Shown here: positions 1 through 7,596 of the stretch, one piece after another
Numbering within the stretch: the first letter of the stretch is position 1
Layout: each line of letters opens with the position of its first letter
DNA from: an uncultured Holdemanella sp.
GTDB lineage: Bacteria > Bacillota_I > Bacilli_A > Erysipelotrichales > Erysipelotrichaceae
Direction of reading: 5' to 3'
Length of the DNA stretch: 64,000 bases
NCBI RefSeq assembly: GCF_934754935.1
Contig: NZ_CAKVJB010000011.1
Coordinates: 1 to 64,000 of the forward strand
Program-made: the position numbers and the translations under genes
The notes under the pieces: model-generated
Seen by the model: only the letters and a program-made list of their open reading frames with translations
Told to the model about the DNA's origin: nothing
Database searches by the model: none

Positions 1-12
1 GACATACATTGA

Positions 13-906
13 CTACTTGTAATAATCACAAAGCAACTCAACACATTTACGCTTCAATTCCATTTGTGGATGTACGTAGATGTTCATTGTGATTGACACG
101 TTGGAGTGGCCAAGTAATTCACTTAATGATTTGTAATCACATCCACATTCAATACATCTTGTTGCGAATGTATGCCTTAATGCATGGAATTTGAGATGTG
201 GTAGTTCAAGCTCTTTAAGAAGTCGATTGTAATACAATCTGTACTTATTCGGCTCTATTGGTTTATCTCGATTTGTTAATACGTAGTTATCTTCTTCGCC
301 TTGAAGAAGGATTGCATAGTGCATTATCCATGTATTCAATGGAATCATTCGAGCACTGGAACGTGATTTAGGTGGTGTTATTGAAAGATGGCTACCATCT
401 TCTTTTGTGTATGTTCGTATCATGGTTTTGTTTATGTTCAACAATTTAGTCTGTACATTTATATCAGACCACTTCAAAGCGCACAATTCACCTATGCGTA
501 TTCCTGTATGGATGCATAAAAGGATTCCAAAGTTTTTACAATTAATCTCAGATTGGAGGTGATTAATCAATGTTATTTGATTTTCTTTTTCAAAAATCTC
601 TACCGCCTTAGAAGGATGGTATGGTAGTTGAATATCGACTTTGAATGGAAGTGTAAATTTTAAAACCTGAATAATGTCTTTGGCATATTTGAATGATATA
701 CCACCTTTTCCGTCTTTACGGCCATTTTCAAGTTTTTGAAGAATAAACTCCTGCAGAATATCGTTGTTTAACTCCTCAGTCTGATAATTGCCTAGTTTTG
801 GCATAATGTGATTGTGGATCACATTACAATAATTCGTGTAAGTACTGTATTTTAGATAGATTTTCTTTTCCTTTAACCAGGAAATTAATTTGTCAGAATA
901 TAGCAT
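13..906 (-). CDS. int: Tyrosine recombinase / prophage integrase
   Basis: Site-specific recombinase of the phage integrase family, which inserts and excises mobile DNA by strand exchange through a tyrosine intermediate. The N-terminal half is a SAM-like core-binding domain. The C-terminal catalytic half shows the first arginine in HTGIRIGELCALKW, the HALRHTFATR box, and LGHSNVSITMNIYVHPQ with the likely nucleophile Tyr. An ATG at 930 lies in frame but has no ribosome binding site. The ATG at 906 has GAGGT nine bases upstream, so I start there (about 297 residues, normal for the family). It is divergent from the small gene at 950 and lies beside a lysis cassette, which fits a prophage end or remnant. 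Family assignment is secure; the att site was not seen. Confidence 0.93.
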   Translation of the reverse strand: MLYSDKLISWLKEKKIYLKYSTYTNYCNVIHNHIMPKLGNYQTEELNNDILQEFILQKLENGRKDGKGGISFKYAKDIIQVLKFTLPFKVDIQLPYHPSKAVEIFEKENQITLINHLQSEINCKNFGILLCIHTGIRIGELCALKWSDINVQTKLLNINKTMIRTYTKEDGSHLSITPPKSRSSARMIPLNTWIMHYAILLQGEEDNYVLTNRDKPIEPNKYRLYYNRLLKELELPHLKFHALRHTFATRCIECGCDYKSLSELLGHSNVSITMNIYVHPQMELKRKCVELLCDYYK

Positions 907-949
907 TTTTTGTTTTACCTCGCTTTTCATATTAATAGGAGGATTTTAT

Positions 950-1198
950 ATGACGAAGGTTCATGAAATCAATTTAAACACAAAGTTGTGGAATTTCTTT
1001 ACAGAACATGACTTTATTATTCTAGATTTAACAGATAAAGATATTAATGAACAAGATTATGTATTGTTCAAACAAGTGTCATTAGACGAAGGAAAAGAAA
1101 CCGATACAGGTTTGTTTAGAATGACACAAATCAGAAGCATCACTACAAATGATGGATTTAAAGAAGGTTATGTGATGCTTAATTTAACTAAACTTTAG
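950..1198 (+). CDS. Small phage-type protein, possible DUF3850/ASCH-like fold
   Basis: An 82-residue protein. The frame is open further upstream, but the ATG at 950 follows a perfect AGGAGG at 938-943 and is the obvious start. The sequence begins VHEINLNTKLW. Its C-terminal part, TGLFRMTQIRSITTNDGF then KEGYVMLNL, resembles the end of DUF3850 proteins (beta-barrel RNA-binding-like ASCH/PUA folds common in phage genomes). That resemblance is by eye and weak. It stands between the divergent integrase and the holin and is followed by a terminator-like hairpin, so it is probably its own transcription unit. Function unknown. Confidence 0.6.
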   Translation: MTKVHEINLNTKLWNFFTEHDFIILDLTDKDINEQDYVLFKQVSLDEGKETDTGLFRMTQIRSITTNDGFKEGYVMLNLTKL

Positions 1199-1241
1199 AA
1201 AAATCGACCTTGTGAAGTCGTTAAACTCACACATGGTACAC

Positions 1242-1278
1242 AGACTGCAGCTTAGCTCGTTCAGGCAGTCTTTTTTTG
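1242..1278 (+). terminator. Rho-independent terminator before the holin
   Basis: AGACTGC at 1242-1248 pairs with GCAGTCT at 1265-1271, followed by a run of seven T. It separates the small gene at 950 from the lysis genes. Confidence 0.75.
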
Positions 1279-1300
1279 TATGCAAAAAGGAGGAAGTAAA

Positions 1301-1564
1301 ATGAATTTTGCAGAATTAAGTCAATATTTTGTGTTAGTGGTAGTGGTAGCTTGTTTGATCGTGGGTTACATTTTGAAAACATCGTTTGAAAGCTTTCCGA
1401 ACAAGTATATTCCTACTGTATTAGCTTTCGTTGGATTGGTGCTTAACTTAGCAGTAAGCGGCTTAACTATTGAAAATGCAGTGTATGGCGCATTGATGGG
1501 TTTAGCTAGTACAGGTATGCACCAAGCTTTTACTAGGTTTGTTGAAGGTAAAACAGAACAATAA
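1301..1564 (+). CDS. Phage holin (Hol44 / superfamily V type)
   Basis: An 87-residue inner-membrane protein expected to form the lesion that lets the endolysin reach the wall. The ATG at 1301 is preceded by AAAGGAGGA, so the upstream in-frame ATG at 1280 is rejected. A first hydrophobic segment (about residues 8-25, LVVVVACLIVGYIL) is followed by NKYIPTVLAFVGLVLNLAV and a glycine/alanine-rich third segment containing YGALMGLASTGMHQAF. That last pattern is typical of the Hol44 holin family. Gene order holin, small coiled-coil membrane protein, amidase is the usual lysis cassette. Confidence 0.85.
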   Translation: MNFAELSQYFVLVVVVACLIVGYILKTSFESFPNKYIPTVLAFVGLVLNLAVSGLTIENAVYGALMGLASTGMHQAFTRFVEGKTEQ

Positions 1565-1581
1565 AGGATGTGGCTTGCAAG

Positions 1582-1977
1582 ATGGACTTCGTAATTACAA
1601 GCCAACAAATTGTATGGATTTGTGGATTTATCGCTTCAATATGGGGAGTGGTAAAAATTGTTAAAGAGTTAAAAAAGCCGAGTGATGATTTGCGTACAAT
1701 GGTGCATCGTCATGATGAACTATTGCACAAAGATAATGAGCGATTAAATTCGCTTGAAAAGATTACACTTAATCAAGAAGGAATTAATCGCAAATTAGAA
1801 GAACACACTCGACTACTATCTGAGCATGACGATAGGCTAGACGATGATAAAGAAAGAAGTAATTTATTACTTAAAGCAAACATTGCAATTCTAAATGGTT
1901 TGTTGTCTGAATCAGATAAAGATAAATTAGTTGAAACTAGAAATGAAATTCAAGATTTTTTAGTTGATAAAAATTAG
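1582..1977 (+). CDS. Phage membrane-anchored coiled-coil protein (XhlA-like topology)
   Basis: About 131 residues. One N-terminal transmembrane helix (IVWICGFIASIWGVVKIV) is followed by a highly charged heptad-rich region (LEKITLNQEG, LEEHTRLLSEHDDRLDDD) and a second weakly hydrophobic stretch. The layout resembles XhlA-type accessory lysis proteins, but no catalytic motif is visible. Start choice is uncertain: GTG at 1570 sits almost on top of AAAGG at 1564-1568, while ATG at 1582 is 13 bases away. It lies between holin and endolysin with tight spacing, so a lysis-related role is inferred from position. Confidence 0.7.
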   Translation: MDFVITSQQIVWICGFIASIWGVVKIVKELKKPSDDLRTMVHRHDELLHKDNERLNSLEKITLNQEGINRKLEEHTRLLSEHDDRLDDDKERSNLLLKANIAILNGLLSESDKDKLVETRNEIQDFLVDKN

Positions 1978-1986
1978 GAGGTATTA

Positions 1987-3027
1987 ATGATGAATGTTGT
2001 AAAAAATTTAGTAAGTCCAAGTTTATATTATTGTAAATGTCCTTATGCGATGAATCCGACTCGAATTGTTGTTCATAACACTGCGAACGATGCGTCCGCT
2101 AGAAATGAAATCCAGTATATGATCAATAATCGAAATGAAGTTTCATATCATTATGCAGTGGATGATAAAGAAATTGTTCAAGGTATTCCTGAAAACAGAA
2201 ACGCTTGGCATTCTGGTGATGGAGGTAATGGAGTAGGTAATAGACAAGGTATCGCTATCGAAATCTGTTACTCAAAGTCAGGTGGAGCAAGATTTGATGC
2301 TGCAGAAGTCTTAGCAGCTAAATTCATTGCTTCCAAATTAAAAGAAAAAGGATGGGGAATTGCTCAAGTTACTAAGCATCAAGACTACTCGAACAAATAC
2401 TGTCCACATAGAACATTAGATAAAGGATGGCAGCGTTTTTTAAATATGATTCAAGCGGAATTAGGACAAACTACTCAAAGTTCACCAAGTACACCAAGCA
2501 CTCCAAGCGCTTCAAGTGGTGAGAAGTACTCAGTTAGTACACCTATCTGTACAAATACATTAAGTGTAAATTGCAATGGTACAGGTAAAGTTTATAAAGG
2601 TGATTGGAATGGTACGATTGGAAGAGTAATCAAAGGTGCTAAATATCCGTATCGTGTTGATCGCAACGGTGTAGCGATTGGGTGGACAAATGATGCCGGT
2701 ATTGATTCAGACCCTCATATTCCTGGAGGTAGTACTCAATCAACACCGACTGTATTAAACAGTGTTCCTTCTGATTTTACCAAAGAAAGTGCTACATTCT
2801 ATCCAAATACAACATTAAAGATCAGAAAAGCACCTACAGAAAAAGGAATTGATACAGGATTGTATTACAGTCAAGGAATGTCTGTACGATACGATGGATA
2901 TGTAAAACGTGAAGGATTCGTTTGGATCAGTTGGATTAGTGCATCAACAGGCGAACGCAGATGGATGAAAGCAGGCGTGTTAAATTCAAAAGGATATAAC
3001 ACTAATCCATACGGAAGATTCGTTTAA
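1987..3027 (+). CDS. Endolysin: N-acetylmuramoyl-L-alanine amidase with SH3 wall-binding domain
   Basis: A 346-residue modular phage lysin. Residues about 20-155 form an Amidase_2 domain, which cuts the bond between MurNAc and L-alanine. VVHNT gives His30, AWHSGDG supports the fold, and KHQDYS with CPHR supplies candidate zinc ligands His131 and Cys139. A Ser/Pro/Thr linker (about 163-178) leads to a middle module of uncertain type (YPYRV and GVAIGWTND), then a C-terminal SH3_5-type domain (FYPNTTLKIRKAP, GLYYSQGMSVRYDGY, WISWIS). AGGAGG precedes the start; ATG at 1987 or 1990 are both possible. Last gene of the lysis cassette. Confidence 0.93.
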   Translation: MMNVVKNLVSPSLYYCKCPYAMNPTRIVVHNTANDASARNEIQYMINNRNEVSYHYAVDDKEIVQGIPENRNAWHSGDGGNGVGNRQGIAIEICYSKSGGARFDAAEVLAAKFIASKLKEKGWGIAQVTKHQDYSNKYCPHRTLDKGWQRFLNMIQAELGQTTQSSPSTPSTPSASSGEKYSVSTPICTNTLSVNCNGTGKVYKGDWNGTIGRVIKGAKYPYRVDRNGVAIGWTNDAGIDSDPHIPGGSTQSTPTVLNSVPSDFTKESATFYPNTTLKIRKAPTEKGIDTGLYYSQGMSVRYDGYVKREGFVWISWISASTGERRWMKAGVLNSKGYNTNPYGRFV

Positions 3028-3150
3028 GACTTAATAAAAAAAAGTGTCAAATTTATAAAATAAGACACAGAATTGTACATAATGTACAGAAAATGATTCA
3101 AAATATCGAAAAATGACACAAAACCTAAAAACTATTTTTAATGACTACTT

Positions 3151-3184
3151 GAGCCTATGCATTTGTGCGTAGGTTCTTTTTTTT
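3151..3184 (+). terminator. Terminator of the lysis cassette
   Basis: GAGCCTATGC pairs with GCGTAGGTTC (ten pairs with G-U wobble), followed by eight or more T. A smaller hairpin, GTGTC/GACAC, lies upstream at about 3043-3068. Confidence 0.85.
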
Positions 3185-3402
3185 GTTGTGTTGTGAAATT
3201 ATAATAAAATTGAGATATAAACTATGTCTTGATTATATCTTGAAAAAAATATATTTTATTAAAATACATTATATCTCATGAAACGTGCGCCTATATATAA
3301 AGCATGAATAACACTTATAAACGCAATATCTTTCTACGAAAAATTTACTAACTAAGCAAAATATGCTTTATATAAAGATAACATAGATGAGCACGTTTTT
3401 TG
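3185..3402. other. AT-rich intergenic stretch with a long inverted repeat
   Basis: No gene is visible. TGAGATATAA at 3211-3220 is the exact inverse of TTATATCTCA at 3269-3278, 48 bases apart. This could be a cruciform, a binding site or part of a phage end; nothing decides between them. Confidence 0.5.
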
Positions 3403-3431
3403 TTGACAATATGCAAAATGTCATTTAGAAT
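3403..3431 (+). promoter_or_regulatory. Consensus promoter of small RNA facing the first Abi gene
   Basis: TTGACA at 3403-3408, a 17-base spacer, and TAGAAT at 3426-3431. This is an almost ideal housekeeping promoter, yet it reads toward the 3-prime end of the opposite-strand Abi gene with no reading frame in between. Confidence 0.8.
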
Positions 3432-3437
3432 ACTTAT

Positions 3438-3492
3438 GTAAATTGACCCAGGGTCGGAAGAAAGGTTACATCATAATGGTGTAGCCTTTTTC
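3438..3492 (+). ncRNA. Candidate small RNA convergent with Abi_2 gene (copy 1)
   Basis: Predicted transcript of about 55 nt from the promoter at 3403-3431. A small hairpin GACC-cag-GGTC (3445-3455) is followed by a strong terminator hairpin with arms at 3462-3473 and 3477-3488 and a T-rich tail. The terminator overlaps the last codons of the Abi gene and has T tracts on both strands, so it can end both transcripts. It has no coding potential. By position it matches the RNAs at 44503 and 52279, although its sequence is unrelated. Role as RNA antitoxin or regulator is inferred. Confidence 0.6.
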
Positions 3493-4290
3493 TTTACTCA
3501 AGTATTTAATCATAGTTGTGAATCGCTTTTTGTTTGTGCTATCGCGAAGAGCTTTTGTTTTCGGATTGTAGAAGCGGATTAGTATTTCTAAGCTATTACA
3601 ATGCATTACGCAATTACGAACAGAGATTAGAGTAAAGAATTTCGAAATAAAATCCGGTGTTTTATCTACACTAAAGTCAATTCCAACTTTTTTACAATCC
3701 TTAAAGATTTTGTCTTGCTCTTTATATTCTAAGCCGCAATATACTGTCAGAGTTTGCCCTAAAGACATTCTGTCAAAGAAACAGTATACGTCATGATAGT
3801 TATTGATATTAGCTTTTATTTCATCAATGTGTCTATTCATGTGATTGATACGCTCTTCGTTATAATGATTATTATTAGGTATTCTCGTTCGAACTGCATC
3901 TAAAAAATTTAAGACGTTACTTTTTGATTCCAATGTGTATGAAGTTAGAACTCTGTAAGAAAATATTGATTTAAATACAGTTTCAAATAAGATGATATTT
4001 TTCGAAATGATTGGATATTTTTCTCGTTCACTTTTATATAATTCGTAATATTCACTAAATTCTACATCTCTTTCATACACATGATTTCCATCCACTTTAA
4101 TTACTTCTTTTTTGCTGTTTAATTTTGCGAAGTGATGTTTATATGGTGAAATAACATTTATATAATTATACTTGAATAAAATATCTTTCGCACTTTTCTC
4201 GTCGATAATATTGAACCGAACTCTTTTATTACTTTTTAAATATTCAATCTGTTCTTCTAATGTTTTAGCAGATTTATACCTTGCCATCAT
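3466..4290 (-). CDS. Abi_2 (AbiD/AbiF-type) abortive infection HEPN protein, copy 1
   Basis: About 274 residues. The N-terminus has the family signature: LEEQIEYLKSNKRV, then YNYINVISPYKHHF (the Abi_2 YYR-type core). Near the C-terminus, SVRNCVMHCNS holds an R-N-x3-H HEPN ribonuclease motif at codons around 3603-3618. A GTG/ATG-rich N-terminus offers several starts; AAGGAGGAGC directly upstream supports ATG at 4290 or 4287. Members of this family cause growth arrest or death after phage infection, and AbiF has been reported as a toxin held in check by a small RNA. The next gene-sized feature on its 3-prime side is exactly such a convergent RNA. It sits beside the prophage lysis module, a common place for phage-borne defence genes. 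Confidence 0.88.
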   Translation of the reverse strand: MMARYKSAKTLEEQIEYLKSNKRVRFNIIDEKSAKDILFKYNYINVISPYKHHFAKLNSKKEVIKVDGNHVYERDVEFSEYYELYKSEREKYPIISKNIILFETVFKSIFSYRVLTSYTLESKSNVLNFLDAVRTRIPNNNHYNEERINHMNRHIDEIKANINNYHDVYCFFDRMSLGQTLTVYCGLEYKEQDKIFKDCKKVGIDFSVDKTPDFISKFFTLISVRNCVMHCNSLEILIRFYNPKTKALRDSTNKKRFTTMIKYLSKEKGYTIMM

Positions 4291-4383
4291 GCTCCTCCTT
4301 TTTATAATCAAAAACCCGATATAATTACATACTAGAAATTACTTATTATCCGTATTAACTTTTTCATATTCCATTTGTGTTGC

Positions 4384-4446
4384 ATTAAAAAAGCTATCAA
4401 GATTAACTCAGTAGCTTTCAATAAATAGGCTCTAAGGCCATAATTC
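4384..4446 (-). ncRNA. Small RNA candidate b with GGCCTTAG motif
   Basis: On the minus strand, TTGACA (4476-4481) and TAGATA (4452-4457) form a promoter with an 18-base spacer. The predicted RNA carries GGCCTTAGAGCC (4428-4439 complement), then a terminator hairpin with arms at 4390-4396 and 4412-4418 and a U-rich tail. It resembles candidate a just upstream in motif and architecture. No convincing reading frame. Confidence 0.5.
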
Positions 4447-4594
4447 AATTTTATCTAAATTGAAAAGTACTGAATTGTCAATTTTATTGCTTTTTCTTAA
4501 CTTGTGTGAAAGCCTCTATGATACCTTTATCAATTTTATCCATAACACTATTAGTAGCCTTCATTCTTTTATAATCCATTTATGCAAAAGCATA

Positions 4595-4681
4595 AAAGAA
4601 AAGCCACTGAAATAAATCAGTGACTTCCTATATGGCGCAAAGGCCGTTGTGTAATAATCAATGGCGCTAAGGCCGTTGTTC
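4595..4681 (-). ncRNA. Small RNA candidate a with two GGCCTTWGCGCC repeats
   Basis: On the minus strand, TTGACT (4711-4716) and TAATAT (4688-4693) with a 17-base spacer drive a predicted RNA of about 87 nt. It holds two copies of a 19-base repeat (4661-4679 and 4632-4650, one mismatch) followed by a ten-pair terminator hairpin (4601-4610 with 4617-4626). The first copy contains GGCCUUAG, an exact complement of CUAAGGCC in the terminator arm of the NYN leader at 5561-5568. A short frame running through the hairpin exists but looks incidental. Confidence 0.55.
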
Positions 4682-4834
4682 ATAAGAATATTAACATCTC
4701 ACAACTCTATAGTCAAAAGATTTACTTTGTAAATAATTCTATTAATTTATTGTCAAGTATTGTCATGATTTCATCTGAAACTCTAATTTTCAAAATGGGA
4801 TCATATTTGTTTATTGGTTTTTGATATATCCACT

Positions 4835-5533
4835 TTATTTCGACGAAGCTGAATTAGAAAAATTCTTATCGCAGCTTCTTAAACCGTCTATATGTTCGAA
4901 TAATTCAGGTTTTATAGTCGCACCAAGCGGATCTAAAATAAAGTCAATCCCTTCACGTCTAGCAAGTTTTGAAGCTGAGACGAAATCACTATCACCAGAA
5001 ATTAATATTATTTGATCTACCTGTTGTTTATATGAAAGGGAAGCAATATCTAAACCAATCTTCATGTCTACTCCTTTTTGGTCAATATTAAGGATTATAT
5101 CTGTTTCAGATAAATCAAAAAAATTTAGAGTGCCATTACACAGCTTTTTGAAAGCTTTTTGGGACAGATTATAGTTTGCTTGTTGAACGGCAAGTTGTCC
5201 TAACCGAATCGCAAACTTACGTTTTTTCTTTAGTTCTTCAAAGAAGGCGTTTGTCCATTCATAAGTTGGAGATTTACCTAAATTTACATTTGATTTCGTA
5301 AATGGATTATATATTGTTTTATCAACAGGTTCACAGTCGTAATAGAATATTCTATATAGTGAATGATTTACTTTTTCTCCATTGATACGTTCAGTTAAAT
5401 GTCTTCTGCAATATACATCTAATTCATCAGCTCTTTCTTTTGGAGTTAAGTTACCTAGACATGCATAAGCTCTTCTTCTGTAAAAACCACCATCAACAAG
5501 AATAGCTGTTTTAATTCCATCGTTATGATTCAT
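4835..5533 (-). CDS. NYN-domain (LabA/DUF88, PIN-like) putative ribonuclease
   Basis: A 232-residue soluble protein of the NYN family, a PIN-like fold that usually cuts RNA using clustered acidic residues and a metal. Visible features are AILVDGGFYRRRAY near the N-terminus (first Asp), then KGVDMKIGLDIASLS and DQIILISGDSDFVSASKLARREG, the conserved acidic core near the C-terminus. ATG at 5533 follows GGAAAGGA. The gene is preceded by its own promoter and a leader ending in a terminator, and is followed by two small RNA candidates on the same strand. That arrangement suggests RNA-controlled expression and a defence or toxin-like role. Neither the substrate nor the role is shown by the sequence. 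Confidence 0.85.
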   Translation of the reverse strand: MNHNDGIKTAILVDGGFYRRRAYACLGNLTPKERADELDVYCRRHLTERINGEKVNHSLYRIFYYDCEPVDKTIYNPFTKSNVNLGKSPTYEWTNAFFEELKKKRKFAIRLGQLAVQQANYNLSQKAFKKLCNGTLNFFDLSETDIILNIDQKGVDMKIGLDIASLSYKQQVDQIILISGDSDFVSASKLARREGIDFILDPLGATIKPELFEHIDGLRSCDKNFSNSASSK

Positions 5534-5553
5534 TTTTTATATCCTTTCCAAAT

Positions 5554-5643
5554 GAAAAAAGGCCTTAGTCACAACCTAATCCCTTATACTGGGGGTTCCG
5601 ACTAAGACCGAGTTAACTGATTACTTAACATATCCGTTAAGGT
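5554..5643 (-). promoter_or_regulatory. Attenuator-like leader RNA of the NYN gene
   Basis: On the minus strand the leader holds CTTAAC/GTTAAG and a later GTTAAC that could pair alternatively, then a long hairpin. Its arms are GGTCTTAGTC (5600-5609) and GACTAAGGCC (5561-5570), with inner pairing, followed by six U. A terminator between promoter and start codon implies conditional read-through. The layout recalls type III toxin-antitoxin leaders and attenuators, but no known riboswitch class is recognised. Confidence 0.65.
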
Positions 5644-5649
5644 AAACCT

Positions 5650-5678
5650 ATCTTAGCAAAACCATAATTGGGTGTCAA
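5650..5678 (-). promoter_or_regulatory. Promoter of the NYN leader
   Basis: Reading the minus strand: TTGACA (5673-5678), 17-base spacer, TAAGAT (5650-5655). The region from here to 5943 is AT-rich and I see nothing else in it. Confidence 0.75.
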
Positions 5679-5943
5679 TGATTAATTTGTTAAATTAATC
5701 ACATATATTTATACCTATTATTGTACGATTAGATTTAATATAAACATCTTATAAGCTATGCAATATATTTATATTATTGAATAAATATAAAGTGTTGCGT
5801 TCATTGTGATGTTTGCTTTGAAACTTTATATAAAAGAAATTTATCACCTATATTCTACTACAATATTTAACAGATAGATATTTTAAAATAAAGTGAATAT
5901 TGAAGGTTAAATTCATCTAAATTAAATACGTATTACACAGTAC

Positions 5944-5972
5944 TTGACAATCCAAGGTAGTGTGTATATTAT
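5944..5972 (+). promoter_or_regulatory. Promoter of the flavodoxin-PadR-HAAS operon
   Basis: TTGACA at 5944-5949, 17-base spacer, TATTAT at 5967-5972, then GAGGTGATAAAATG. PadR proteins usually repress their own operon, so this spacer is the likely operator area, but I cannot define the site. Confidence 0.75.
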
Positions 5973-5992
5973 AATAGCGAAGAGGTGATAAA

Positions 5993-6409
5993 ATGCAACC
6001 AAGAGCTGTTATATATTGCTCAAAACATGGAGCTACAAAAGAATTAGCGCAATGTTTAGGTAAAAAATACAATCTTCCTGTGATTTCGATTGACCATATT
6101 TCTGGATACTCTTTCCAAAATATTCCAGTATATTTTTGTGGATGGATTCGCAATGGAAAAATTATGGGATTAAATAAAGCTTCTAAATTATTTATGTGTG
6201 TTCAAGTGATTGGTGTAGGTGCCATTGAATATAATGAGGCCTATGAAATGAAGTTAAAATATAAAAATAAGATTGTGAATCAAGATTTTAAATATATTCA
6301 ATCAAGCCAAGGTTTATCATTGAACCTTTTAGAAAAGATGTACGTAGATGTGTTTCAACCATCTTTGATAGGAAAGAGTAAGGGTGTAGCGCATGAATAC
6401 TCAATTTAA
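5993..6409 (+). CDS. Flavodoxin-domain protein
   Basis: A 138-residue protein beginning AVIYCSKHGATKELAQCLGKK, the phosphate-binding loop pattern of flavodoxin_5-type proteins that bind FMN for electron transfer. Family members often run to about 160-180 residues, so this one is short, and the second half shows no clear flavin-ring-binding loop. It is first in an operon with a PadR regulator (17-base overlap) and a HAAS-domain membrane protein. The pairing with PadR suggests an envelope or redox stress unit, which is inference only. Confidence 0.7.
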   Translation: MQPRAVIYCSKHGATKELAQCLGKKYNLPVISIDHISGYSFQNIPVYFCGWIRNGKIMGLNKASKLFMCVQVIGVGAIEYNEAYEMKLKYKNKIVNQDFKYIQSSQGLSLNLLEKMYVDVFQPSLIGKSKGVAHEYSI

Positions 6410-6707
6410 AAAAGGTGTCTTGGAATTGATTGTATTAAAGGCAATCGTGGCCGATGATCTATATGGATACCAACTTGTATCCAGAATCAATGAAGTGATA
6501 CAAGTTAATGAAGGAACGATTTATCCTTTGTTGAAGCGTTTATCGAATGATCATTTATTAGAATCGTATTTAAAAGAATCAACAGAAGGTCCTCCAAGAA
6601 AGTATTATCATATCACAAGTCTAGGACTTGAAAGATATGAGACTTTATTAGAAGAATGGACAAGTTTTTCAGATAGTGTAAATACATATTTGAAGGGAGT
6701 GAAGTAA
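6393..6707 (+). CDS. PadR-family transcriptional regulator
   Basis: A 104-residue winged-helix repressor. It begins FKKGVLELIVLKAI, continues LYGYQL, EGTIYPLLKRL and GPPRKYYHIT, and shows LGLERYETLLEEW: the standard PadR core with a short C-terminal dimer helix. It overlaps the upstream flavodoxin gene by 17 bases and lies one base before the HAAS gene. PadR plus HAAS (DUF1700) plus a small secreted partner is a recurrent Bacillota module in which the regulator controls its own operon. Confidence 0.93.
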   Translation: MNTQFKKGVLELIVLKAIVADDLYGYQLVSRINEVIQVNEGTIYPLLKRLSNDHLLESYLKESTEGPPRKYYHITSLGLERYETLLEEWTSFSDSVNTYLKGVK

Positions 6708-6708
6708 A

Positions 6709-7596
6709 GTGTTAAAAAGTGAGTTTTTAGAACTTTTGAATCAAAAATTATCATTGATCAATGATAAAGAAAGAGAAGATATTATCTTAGAATATGGAAC
6801 ATATATTGATGACAAGATCTCAAATGGCGTATCAGAAGAAGAGGCAGTAGCTGGTTTTGGAGATGTGGATGAATTGGCTAAAGAGATTTTATCGGCCTAT
6901 AAAATCAACACAGATTCGATGGATCCATTATCAAGTAAGGCGGACAAAACAATCGATAAGGTTTACGCAAAGGTGGAGGAATTATTTTCTAAATTAGGTG
7001 ATTTTTCGATGAACCAAATTTTCCATGTTATATTTGATGCCTTTGTGCTTGTTTTGATTTTGTGGATTGGAAAATTAATCGTGGTTGATGTGTTATGTCG
7101 ATTAATCTTATCTATACTATTCTCTTTCTTTGTAGGATACCATATGATTACAGAATTTATGTTAGGCTTATGTCGCCTTCTATATTTATGTTTAGCTATC
7201 TATTTCTTTGTGAAAGTCATGTCAAAAAGAATTCAAAGATATCGTTTCAATAACCAAAATGTAGGTGTGATGGATGATATTAAGGAAACTTGGAATGACA
7301 ATATCAAATCGAATGATTTGCCGCCAACACCAGATCGCCCATTATATCATGAAAGAAAGCCACATCATTTTGAGTCGGATGTATTAAAGGTGATACTGGT
7401 ATTTGCCATGATTCCAGTCGCATGCATACTCATTGGTAGTGGTATTGGTTTAGTAGTCATGATTTATGTAAGTATGATGTATGCCACAACAAGTGCAGGA
7501 CTTTATTGCATGGATATTGCCTTTGTACTAGGAAGCTTGGCTATTCTATTGATGTTATTTCGCGCTTGGCCAAAGAAGGTGGATACAAATGCGTAA
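6709..7596 (+). CDS. HAAS-domain (DUF1700) membrane protein
   Basis: A 295-residue protein starting with GTG after GGGAGTG. Residues 1-65 are a HAAS signalling domain (LKSEFLELLNQKL, EYGTYIDDKISNGVSEEEAV, GDVDELAKEIL). Several hydrophobic segments follow: about 105-165 in two or three helices, then 235-290 in two more, with a basic loop between. HAAS proteins typically work with the PadR regulator encoded just upstream, possibly by sequestering it at the membrane. The next gene overlaps by eight bases, so the unit is translationally coupled. Confidence 0.88.
   Translation: MLKSEFLELLNQKLSLINDKEREDIILEYGTYIDDKISNGVSEEEAVAGFGDVDELAKEILSAYKINTDSMDPLSSKADKTIDKVYAKVEELFSKLGDFSMNQIFHVIFDAFVLVLILWIGKLIVVDVLCRLILSILFSFFVGYHMITEFMLGLCRLLYLCLAIYFFVKVMSKRIQRYRFNNQNVGVMDDIKETWNDNIKSNDLPPTPDRPLYHERKPHHFESDVLKVILVFAMIPVACILIGSGIGLVVMIYVSMMYATTSAGLYCMDIAFVLGSLAILLMLFRAWPKKVDTNA

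Noticed and set aside
3211..3278. Inverted repeat considered as the prophage attachment site
   Set aside because: Attachment sites are direct repeats at the two ends of an element; no second copy is seen in the window.
4484..4579. 31-codon minus-strand frame MDYKRMKATNSVMDK... between the two small RNA candidates
   Set aside because: No ribosome binding site, no recognisable family, and it lies between two RNA units; too weak to call as a gene.
4632..4679. Two short repeats considered as the start of a CRISPR array
   Set aside because: Only two copies with a ten-base spacer, inside a promoter-terminator unit, and no cas genes in the window.
4557..4682. 40-codon frame running through small RNA a, with a hydrophobic middle that resembles a type I toxin peptide
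   Set aside because: It is formed by the repeats and the terminator hairpin and has no ribosome binding site; the RNA features explain the sequence better.
4821..5015. Plus-strand open frame opposite the NYN gene
   Set aside because: Antisense shadow of a well supported NYN-domain gene; no start signal.
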